In this document: positions 5,085 through 11,176 of the stretch, piece by piece
Layout of the letters: each line of letters starts with the position of its first letter
Position numbering within the stretch: position 1 is the first letter of the stretch
Assembly: GCA_037190665.1 (NCBI GenBank)
Contig: JBBCJT010000202.1
Location: forward strand, 1 to 15,449
From: JBBCJT01 sp037190665
GTDB taxonomy: Bacteria; Pseudomonadota; Alphaproteobacteria; Acetobacterales; Acetobacteraceae
Length of the DNA stretch: 15,449 bases
Reading direction: 5' to 3'
Position numbers and translations under genes: made by a program
The notes under the pieces: model-generated
Told to the model about the DNA's origin: nothing
Seen by the model: the letters and a program-made list of their open reading frames with translations, nothing else
The model's database searches: none

Positions 5085-7880
5085 ATGGATTTCGCCCCGC
5101 GGGTCAAGGCCGTGCTCGGCCCGACCAACACCGGCAAGACGCATCTGGCGATCGAGCGTCTGCTGTCCCACGCCTCCGGCATCATCGGCTTCCCGCTGCG
5201 CCTGCTCGCACGCGAGAACTACGACCGCATGGTCGCCGCGAAAGGCGAGAAGAACGTCGCGCTGATCACGGGCGAGGAGAAGATCGTCCCGCCCGACGCG
5301 CGCTGGTTCTCCTGCACGGTGGAGGCGATGCCGCTCGACCGGCCGGTCGAGTTCATGGCGGTGGACGAGATCCAGCTCTGTGCCGATCCCGATCGCGGCC
5401 ATGTCTTCACCGACCGGCTGCTGCACGCGCGCGGCCTGGCGGAGACCATGTTCCTCGGCGCGGAGACGATCCGCCCGCTGCTGCAGCGGCTGGTGCCGGG
5501 CGCGGAGGTGGAGACGCGGCCGCGCCTGTCGCAGCTCGCCTACACCGGCCCGATCAAGCTCTCGCGCCTGCCGCCGCGCTCCGCCGTCGTCGCCTTCTCG
5601 GCGGGCGAGGTCTACGCGATCGCGGAAGCGATCCGTCGCCGCCGGGGCGGCTGCGCGGTGGTGATGGGCCGGCTCAGCCCCCGCACGCGCAACGCGCAGG
5701 TGGCACTGTACCAGAACAAGGAAGTCGATTTCCTCGTCGCCACGGACGCGATCGGCATGGGGCTGAACATGGACGTGGACCATGTCGCCTTCGCCAACAT
5801 GACCAAGTTCGACGGCAATCGCCCGCGCGCGCTGACGGCGGCCGAGATCGCCCAGATCGCCGGCCGCGCCGGCCGCGGCATGAAGGACGGCACGTTCGGC
5901 GTCACCGGCGACTGCCCGCCGCTCGCCGACGATCTGGTCGAGGCGGTGGAGACCCACGCCTTCGAGACGCTGCGCGAGATCGCCTGGCGCAACTCGGATC
6001 TCGATTTCTCCGGCATCGACGCGCTGCTCGCGAGCCTCGCCGCCCCGCCGCCCGCGCCCGGGCTCACGCGCGGCAACCAGGCGAGCGACCACATCACGCT
6101 CGATGCGCTGTCGCGCGACCCGGCCATCCGCGAGGCGGCCGACAGAAGCTCCCGCGTGCGGCTGCTGTGGGACATCTGCCAGGTACCGGATTTCCGCAAG
6201 CTCGCCGACGACAGCCATGTCGCCTTCTGCGCCCGGCTGTTCGGCCATCTGGCGCGCGGCGAGACGCTGCCGGCCGACTGGATCGCCTCCAGCCTGAACG
6301 CGGTGAACCGCGCCGATGGCGACATCGACACGCTGATGGCCCGCCTCGCCGGCGTGCGCACCTGGTCCTACGTCGCCGCCCGCGCCGACTGGGTCGCGGA
6401 CGCACCCGACTGGCAGGCCCGCGCGCGGGAGGTGGAGGACAGCCTGTCGGATGCGCTGCACGAGCAGCTCACCCAGCGCTTCGTGGACCGCCGCGCCGCC
6501 GCGCTGATCCGCCGGCTGGACGAGGCGGAGCAGGGCGAGGAGCTGCTGTCCGCCGTCACCCGCCGCGGCGAGGTGGTGGTGGAGGGCCATCCGGTCGGCA
6601 CCGTCGCCGGGTTCCAGTTCACCCCCGACCCGTCCGCGGCCGGCGACGAGAAGAAGATGGTGCTGCGCGCCGCCCGCCGCGCGCTGCGCGAGGAGATGCC
6701 GCGCCGCATCGCCCGGCTTGAGGCCGCGGCCGACGCCGACATCGCGCTCAGCCCGCGCCATCGCGTGCTGTGGGACGGGGCGGAGGTGGCGCGGTTGCGC
6801 ACCGGCACCGCGCCGCACCGGCCGCAGGTGGACGTCCACGCCTCCGAATTCCTCGACGGACCGGCGCGCGAGCAGGTCCGCGCGCGGCTGCAGCGCTGGC
6901 TGGACGAGACGATCCGCCGCGACCTCGCGCCGCTGTTCGACGCCTCGGCCAAGGCGCAGGAGGACGGCGCGCTGCGTGGCCGGCTGCACCTGCTGACCGA
7001 GGCGCTGGGCCTGGTCCCCGGCCCGGCCGAGGACGTCACGCAGGAATTGCGGGCATCGCTGAAGGCGCTCGGCGTGCGGGCGGGCCGCTTCGCCCTGTTC
7101 GTGCCGGCGCTGATGAAGCCGCGCCCGCTCGGGCTGCGCGCGCAGCTCTGGGCGCTCGGGCGCGGGGCGGAGGTGCCGAAGCTGCCCGCCCCCGGCCTCG
7201 TCGCCATCCCGCCGCCGCCCGACTGGCCCGCCGGCTTCGCCGCCGCGATGGGCTGGGTGGAGGCCGGGCCGGTGCTGCTGCGCCAGGATGTGGCGGAGCG
7301 GATCGCGGGCGAACTCGGCTACCTGACCCGCCGCGCGCCGCTGCCGCTGCCCGGCGACCTCACCAGCCGGCTGTCGATCAAGGCCGACATGCTGGCCCCG
7401 GTGCTCGCCGCGCTCGGCTTCCGGCTGCTGCCGGCGATGACGGAATCCGAGACCGCCTACGGCCCGCCCTCACCCGCGATGGTCGCTCAGCCCCGTCCGC
7501 GCCGCCCCGACCAGCCGCCCCGCCATGCGCGGCGGGAGGACGAGGAGAGGCACGGCAAGCCGCGCCACCGCCCGCGCCATCGCCCCCGGCCCGAAGCAGC
7601 CCCCGCCGCCCCGGCGGATGCCGCCGCGACCGCCGCGCCACAGCCGGCGGATGCGCCCGCCGAGGCAGCCGCGCCGGCCCCGGCCGCGGAGACGCCCCGC
7701 CCGCCGCGCCGCCGCGAGGACCAGCGGCACGGCAAGGGCCCCAAGGGCGGCGGCCATCACAGCGGCCATCACAAGGGCGGCGGTCCGAAGGGACAGCCGC
7801 CGGCGCCCCGCAAGCCCGCGCCGCCCGCGGTGCCCAACCCCGACTCGCCCTTCGCCATCTTGGCCACGCTGCGGCGGTGA
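5085..7880 (+). CDS. SUV3-like superfamily 2 RNA helicase with long basic tail
   Basis: This 931-residue helicase resembles mitochondrial SUV3, an RNA helicase that works with RNA-degrading enzymes. Motif I is GPTNTGKT (12-19), motif II is DEIQ (94-97), motif V is ATDAIGMGLN (219-228) and motif VI is QIAGRAGR (257-264). The helicase core ends near residue 280 and is followed by a long helical region. From about residue 790 the protein is low-complexity, rich in Pro, Ala, Arg and His, with two related blocks (RREDEERHGK and RREDQRHGKG) and a Gly/His run. It ends with a clean SPFAILATLRR. The ATG at 5085 puts motif I at the N-terminus as in homologues; an ATG at 5049 would add 12 unlike residues. 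Its TGA overlaps the GTG of the S4 gene, suggesting a joint role in RNA handling (inference). Confidence 0.92.
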   Translation: MDFAPRVKAVLGPTNTGKTHLAIERLLSHASGIIGFPLRLLARENYDRMVAAKGEKNVALITGEEKIVPPDARWFSCTVEAMPLDRPVEFMAVDEIQLCADPDRGHVFTDRLLHARGLAETMFLGAETIRPLLQRLVPGAEVETRPRLSQLAYTGPIKLSRLPPRSAVVAFSAGEVYAIAEAIRRRRGGCAVVMGRLSPRTRNAQVALYQNKEVDFLVATDAIGMGLNMDVDHVAFANMTKFDGNRPRALTAAEIAQIAGRAGRGMKDGTFGVTGDCPPLADDLVEAVETHAFETLREIAWRNSDLDFSGIDALLASLAAPPPAPGLTRGNQASDHITLDALSRDPAIREAADRSSRVRLLWDICQVPDFRKLADDSHVAFCARLFGHLARGETLPADWIASSLNAVNRADGDIDTLMARLAGVRTWSYVAARADWVADAPDWQARAREVEDSLSDALHEQLTQRFVDRRAAALIRRLDEAEQGEELLSAVTRRGEVVVEGHPVGTVAGFQFTPDPSAAGDEKKMVLRAARRALREEMPRRIARLEAAADADIALSPRHRVLWDGAEVARLRTGTAPHRPQVDVHASEFLDGPAREQVRARLQRWLDETIRRDLAPLFDASAKAQEDGALRGRLHLLTEALGLVPGPAEDVTQELRASLKALGVRAGRFALFVPALMKPRPLGLRAQLWALGRGAEVPKLPAPGLVAIPPPPDWPAGFAAAMGWVEAGPVLLRQDVAERIAGELGYLTRRAPLPLPGDLTSRLSIKADMLAPVLAALGFRLLPAMTESETAYGPPSPAMVAQPRPRRPDQPPRHARREDEERHGKPRHRPRHRPRPEAAPAAPADAAATAAPQPADAPAEAAAPAPAAETPRPPRRREDQRHGKGPKGGGHHSGHHKGGGPKGQPPAPRKPAPPAVPNPDSPFAILATLRR

Positions 7881-8164
7881 CCGGCGACGCCGAGGGGCGG
7901 GACTGGCAACGGCTGGACGCATGGCTGTGGTGCGCGCGACTGATGAAGACGCGGGCCGCCTGCGCGCGGCTGGTCGAGACGGGGGGCTTCCGGATCAACC
8001 GCCAGCCCACCGACAAGCCGCACGCGCGGCTGCGTCCGGGCGATGTCGTGACATTCCCGTGGCGCGGCGACGTCAGCGTGTGGCGGGTCGTGGCCCTCGC
8101 CGAACGTCGCGGCCCGGCCGCCGAAGCGCGCGCGCTTTACGAGATGGTGCCGCCGCCGACTTGA
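7877..8164 (+). CDS. S4-domain RNA-binding protein (Hsp15/HslR-like)
   Basis: This 95-residue protein consists almost entirely of one S4 RNA-binding domain: RLDAWLWCARLMKTRAACAR is the first helix pair, followed by LVETGGFRINRQPTDKPHAR and the LRPGDVVTF strand. This pattern matches Hsp15/HslR, which rescues stalled 50S subunits carrying nascent-chain tRNA in E. coli, although alphaproteobacterial members are less well studied. The start is the GTG at 7877, whose GTGA overlaps the helicase stop, so translation is coupled. It is short and lacks the basic C-terminal extension of E. coli Hsp15. The ferredoxin gene follows after 52 bases. Because both it and the helicase handle RNA, a shared ribosome or RNA quality-control role is plausible but not shown. 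Confidence 0.88.
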   Translation: MTGDAEGRDWQRLDAWLWCARLMKTRAACARLVETGGFRINRQPTDKPHARLRPGDVVTFPWRGDVSVWRVVALAERRGPAAEARALYEMVPPPT

Positions 8165-8216
8165 TCACCCGGCGCGCGCACGTCATATCGCACTGCGACA
8201 AGCGAGGCCGGCCGCC

Positions 8217-8549
8217 GTGACATACGTCGTCACCGAGAACTGCATTCGGTGCAAGTACATGGATTGCGTGGAAGTGTGTCCGGTGGACTGCTTCTACGTC
8301 GGCGAGAACATGCTGGTCATCAATCCGGACGAATGCATCGATTGCGGCGTCTGCGAGCCGGAATGCCCGGCCGAGGCGATCGTTCCGGACAGCGATGACA
8401 AGGCCGACGCCTGGCTGGAGCAGAACCGCGTCTACTCCGCGCAGTGGCCGAACATCACCCGCAAGGGCGAGCCGCCGGCCGATGCCGACGAGTGGAAGGA
8501 CAAGCCCGGCAAGGCGGAGCTGTTCAGCGCCGAACCCGGCGAGCCCTGA
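8217..8549 (+). CDS. fdxA: Seven-iron ferredoxin FdxA ([3Fe-4S][4Fe-4S])
   Basis: This 110-residue electron carrier has the classical seven-iron cysteine pattern. C9, C17 and C50 should bind the [3Fe-4S] cluster; C21, C40, C43 and C46 should bind the [4Fe-4S] cluster. C12 and C25 are additional cysteines also present in Azotobacter-type ferredoxin I (C11 and C24 there). The conserved C-terminal extension (DAWLEQNRVYSAQWPNIT) is present and the length is typical. The start codon is GTG (GTGACATACGTC), with the purine-rich AAGCGAGG upstream. In many Alphaproteobacteria fdxA sits between the S4 gene and carD, as here. Its electron partner is unknown from this window. The gene may be co-transcribed with the helicase and S4 genes. 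Confidence 0.96.
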   Translation: MTYVVTENCIRCKYMDCVEVCPVDCFYVGENMLVINPDECIDCGVCEPECPAEAIVPDSDDKADAWLEQNRVYSAQWPNITRKGEPPADADEWKDKPGKAELFSAEPGEP

Positions 8550-8804
8550 CCGCCGGGGCCGCCCGCCCCCACTCATGTCCCGGTTGCAGCCCCGGACCGC
8601 ATGCGAAGCGGCCCGCGGGCGATTGTGCGGCATGACTTCCGGTCCCAGATGTGATACAAGTCGGTGAATGGCCGAGACGTTGTTGCGTTTTTTGAGACAG
8701 CGCACCAGCGACGTGGCCGGTGTCCCGCGCAATGCGCCAGCCTGCCGCCCCGGGCGGACAGGCCCTGTCGTGTCGCGGGCGTCAGCAGTTTCAGGGTGAG
8801 GGGA
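8550..8804. other. Intergenic region between fdxA and carD
   Basis: This 255-base gap has no convincing coding content, although one frame stays open from ATG 8664 into carD. A less GC-rich patch at about 8620-8700 includes GATACA at 8653-8658, which could be a -10 element, but no -35 at normal spacing is convincing. TTTTTT occurs at 8690-8695. A carD promoter probably lies here, but I cannot place it. Confidence 0.4.
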
Positions 8805-9833
8805 ATGGTGAAGTCTGCGCGTCCTGATGCCGGGAAGAAGCCGGCCGCGAAAGCGAAGTCGGTGACCAAGGCCGCGGCGAAGCGCGCCGTGGCGAAGAAG
8901 GCCCCGCCCGCCGCCAAGGCCAAGCCGACGGCGAAGCCCAAGGCCGCCGTGCCTGCGAAGAAGGTCGCGCCCGCGACCAAGACGGCCGCGCCGAAGGCTG
9001 CCCCGCCCAAGCCGGTCGCGAAGGCGGCCGCGGCAGCCCCTGCGCCGAAGGCTTCCGCGCCCAAGACCGTCGCTGCCGCGCCCGCGAAGCCGGCGGCTGC
9101 GCCGGCCGCGGCCCCCAGGCCCACGGCGCCGGCTCCGGCCCCCGCGGCTGCCGCGCCGAAGCCCGCGCCCGCCGCCGCTTCCCCCGCGCCGCGCCCGCCG
9201 ATGCCGGCCAAGCGGCCCGAGATGCGCCCCGGCGGCTTCCGCGAGGCGCAGACCCCGTTCGTCGCCATGCGCCCGCATCTCGCGCGGCCGGCGCCGACCA
9301 AGGGCGACATCGATTTCCGCGAGGGCGACCATGTCGTCTACCCGACCCACGGCGTGGGCAAGGTGGAGCGCATCGCCACCGAGGAGATCGCGGGCCACAC
9401 GCTCGAACTGATCCACATCACGTTCGAGGAGAACCGCATGACGCTGCGCGTGCCGGTCAGCCGCGCGCGCTCCACCGGGCTGCGCAAGCTGTCCACGCGC
9501 AAGCAGTTCGACGAGGCGCTCGCCACGCTGAAGGGCCGCGCGCGCATCAAGCGGACCATGTGGTCGCGCCGGGCGCAGGAATACGAGGCGAAGATCAACT
9601 CGGGCGACCCGATCGCCATCGCCGAGGTGGTCCGCGACCTGCACCGCAACGCCGGCCAGCCCGACCAGTCGTTCAGCGAGCGGCAGATCTACGAGGCGGC
9701 GATGGACCGCCTCGCCGCCGAGCTCGCCGCCATCGACCAGTCCGACAAGACGGCGGCGGCGGACAAGCTGAACAACTTCCTCAAGGCCGTGGACAAGGCC
9801 GAGAAGGCGGAGAAGGCCGAAAAGGCCGCCTGA
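8805..9833 (+). CDS. carD: CarD/CdnL-family transcription regulator with histone-H1-like N-terminal tail
   Basis: This 342-residue protein has two parts. Residues 1 to about 165 are a disordered, basic Lys/Ala/Pro tail (KKPAAKAK, KAAAKRAVAKKAPPAAKAK) like histone H1 tails; residues about 60-130 become nearly pure Ala/Pro/Lys. Residues about 167 to 325 form a CarD domain beginning DIDFREGDHVVYPTHGVGKV, with the RNA-polymerase-interacting beta fold first and the helical DNA-binding part after it (TMWSRRAQEYEAKINSGDPI). CarD/CdnL proteins bind the RNA polymerase beta subunit and stabilise open complexes, especially at rRNA promoters. Usual alphaproteobacterial members are about 170 residues, so the tail doubles the size. 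The C-terminus ends in KAE triplets (9795-9830). ATG 8805 follows GTGAGGGGA; the upstream ATG at 8664 would add 47 unlikely residues. Confidence 0.93.
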   Translation: MVKSARPDAGKKPAAKAKSVTKAAAKRAVAKKAPPAAKAKPTAKPKAAVPAKKVAPATKTAAPKAAPPKPVAKAAAAAPAPKASAPKTVAAAPAKPAAAPAAAPRPTAPAPAPAAAAPKPAPAAASPAPRPPMPAKRPEMRPGGFREAQTPFVAMRPHLARPAPTKGDIDFREGDHVVYPTHGVGKVERIATEEIAGHTLELIHITFEENRMTLRVPVSRARSTGLRKLSTRKQFDEALATLKGRARIKRTMWSRRAQEYEAKINSGDPIAIAEVVRDLHRNAGQPDQSFSERQIYEAAMDRLAAELAAIDQSDKTAAADKLNNFLKAVDKAEKAEKAEKAA

Positions 9834-9850
9834 TCGACACAGCGGAGATC

Positions 9851-10005
9851 CCCCTCTCCCGCCCGGCGGGAGAGGGAGGGGCCCGCGCTTGCGCGGGAGG
9901 GTGAGGGGGTCTGGGCGGAGGCGAAACCTCATCGTCGCGCCGGCGGACGCACCCTCTTACCCCGGCCCTCTTCCGCCGGGCGGGAGAGGGGGAAGAGCGC
10001 GACCG
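9851..10005. repeat. Dispersed palindromic repeat, copy A
   Basis: This is a ~155-bp element. The left arm is a near-perfect hairpin (CCCTCTCCCGCC, then GGCGGGAGAGGG) followed by AGGGGCCCGCGC-TTGC-GCGGGAGGGTGAGGG. A variable ~45-bp centre with GGCGAAACCTC follows. The right arm is CCCCGGCCCTCTTCC-n-GGCGGGAGAGGGGGAAGAGC, roughly the left arm inverted. A second copy with almost identical arms and a diverged centre lies at 13068-13217. It starts 17 bases after the carD stop and encodes no protein. The paired arms and conserved ends suggest a MITE/REP-like dispersed element, though transposition is not shown. Confidence 0.85.
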
Positions 10006-10080
10006 CTTTGCGGAGCCACCGCCCGCGGGGGTGATTGTACCCACCGGGACAGATAATCCGCCCCGACCCGCGCTTTTCGC

Positions 10081-10117
10081 GAACGGGCCGCTTGCCGAAA
10101 CGGCGGGCGGCCCGTTC
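10081..10117 (+). terminator. Strong hairpin terminator after carD
   Basis: GAACGGGCCGC pairs perfectly with GCGGCCCGTTC (11 bp), extended through two T-G wobbles and GCCG/CGGC to a 17-bp stem with an AAA loop. Only a poor T-tract follows (TGCTTGC), so it is a weak fit to the classic intrinsic model. The size and shape still suggest a transcription stop between carD and the phosphatase-like gene. It also argues that the latter's coding sequence starts downstream. Confidence 0.65.
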
Positions 10118-10129
10118 TGCTTGCGCGAC

Positions 10130-10975
10130 GTGCGCCCTCCAGCAGAACACCGCTTCGCGATCCTGCGCCACGCCCGCCGCATCTGGGCGATCGGCGCCGT
10201 GCACGGCCGCGCCGACGCGCTCGCCCGGCTGCACACGGCGCTGGAGACGCGGGTGTGGCGGGGCGACCGCGTCGTCTACTGCGGCAACCTGATCGGCCGC
10301 GGGCCCGACGTGGCCGGCACGATCCGCGAGATGCTGCTGTTCCGCCGCGCGGTCATCGCCCGGCCCGGCTTCGAGGCGGACGACGTGGTGCTGCTGCGCG
10401 GCGCGCAGGAGGAGATGCTGCACAAGCTGCTGCAGATCCAGTTCGCCCGCGGCCCCGCCGCCGCCGAGCAGGCGCTGGCCTGGATGGCGCGCGAGGGCGT
10501 GGGCGCGACGCTCGCCGCCTGGGGCCAGCGGATCGAGGACGGGCTGCGCCGCGCCCGCGCCGGCCCGGTCGAGCTGGCCCGCTGGACCGGGACGATCCGC
10601 CAGGCGATCCGCGCCGCCCCGGGTCACGATCCCTTGCTCGCGAGCCTCCGCCGCGCCGCCTTCACCGTGCCGGAGGACCTCGCCGGCGCGGCCCCCGGCG
10701 CGCTGTTCGTCGCCGCCGGCGTCGATCCCTCCCGCCCGCTGGAAGGGCAGGCCGACAGTTTCTGGTGGGACCATGCGGGGTTCGCCTCGCTCGCGGAGAG
10801 CGAGCCGCCCTGGAACGGCTTCGACCGCATCGTCCGCGGCCACGACCGCAGCGGCGGCGGCTTCGCCGAAACGCCGCTCGCCGTCACCCTCGGCGAGGTC
10901 GAGGGCGCCGTGCTGGCGGGGCTGTTCGCCCCGGATGGAACATTGCTGGAGCTGATCGGTCCGGACTCCGCTTGA
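10130..10975 (+). CDS. Degenerate PPP-type metallophosphoesterase homologue (probable pseudophosphatase)
   Basis: This ~281-residue protein keeps the layout of Ser/Thr-phosphatase-like PPP enzymes but has lost most metal ligands. Where the family has GDIHG it reads GAVHG (22-26, Asp to Ala). GDxxDRG has become GNLIGRG (52-58, Asp to Asn and Asp to Gly). GNHE has become GAQE (91-94, Asn to Ala and His to Gln). FVHAG has become FVAAG (193-197, His to Ala). H25, R57 and H238 (RGHDR) remain, and the segment GVDPSRPLEGQ is otherwise canonical. The frame is intact, with high coding quality, so it is a maintained pseudoenzyme rather than a decayed gene. The frame is open from GTG 10031, but that stretch is a terminator hairpin; GTG 10130 (or TTG 10121) is therefore preferred. 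The start is uncertain because no good ribosome-binding site is seen. Confidence 0.82.
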   Translation: MRPPAEHRFAILRHARRIWAIGAVHGRADALARLHTALETRVWRGDRVVYCGNLIGRGPDVAGTIREMLLFRRAVIARPGFEADDVVLLRGAQEEMLHKLLQIQFARGPAAAEQALAWMAREGVGATLAAWGQRIEDGLRRARAGPVELARWTGTIRQAIRAAPGHDPLLASLRRAAFTVPEDLAGAAPGALFVAAGVDPSRPLEGQADSFWWDHAGFASLAESEPPWNGFDRIVRGHDRSGGGFAETPLAVTLGEVEGAVLAGLFAPDGTLLELIGPDSA

Positions 10976-11001
10976 CCCGAGGGGGGGCGGGCTCCTACAT
11001 G
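10972..11001 (+). promoter_or_regulatory. Candidate sigma-70-type promoter of rpsA
   Basis: TTGACC at 10972-10977 and TACATG at 10996-11001 are separated by 18 bases, close to a housekeeping -35/-10 pair. The -35 overlaps the TGA of the phosphatase-like gene. Transcription would start near 11008, giving rpsA a leader of about 170 bases. That leader contains a GC hairpin at 11094-11111 (CCCCGCC, loop ACAG, GGCGGGG). No other promoter-like pair was seen in this gap. Confidence 0.5.
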
Positions 11002-11176
11002 CCGGGCCAAGCCGCACGACCGGGGTCGCGCGGCTGCGCGGCGTGGAATGGTCCAGCCGCCAAATCGACCGGCGCCACCGCGCGCACGTCGTGCCCCGCC
11101 ACAGGGCGGGGGGCGCAAACGCTTCGGTCCAGGCCCGCCCCGGAGGCTACGGACCACCTGAGGACATACGAACCGC

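Noticed and set aside
4302..6989. An 895-codon minus-strand open frame across the helicase
   Set aside because: Only its last 131 codons are a real gene (YeeE/YedE). The rest is an Arg/Ala/Gly-rich antisense reading of the helicase, as expected at very high GC.
8664..8804. N-terminal extension of carD from ATG 8664
   Set aside because: The 47 codons look non-coding. GTGAGGGGA just before ATG 8805 gives a better start, directly entering the basic tail.
8073..9932. A 619-codon minus-strand open frame over fdxA and carD
   Set aside because: Its Gly/Arg/Leu-rich reading mirrors the Lys/Ala/Pro codons of the CarD tail. It overlaps two well-supported genes.
9851..10005. CRISPR-like or tRNA-like structure in the repeat
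   Set aside because: The hairpin arms are not regularly spaced direct repeats with spacers, and no cloverleaf or CCA end is seen. It is a palindromic element.
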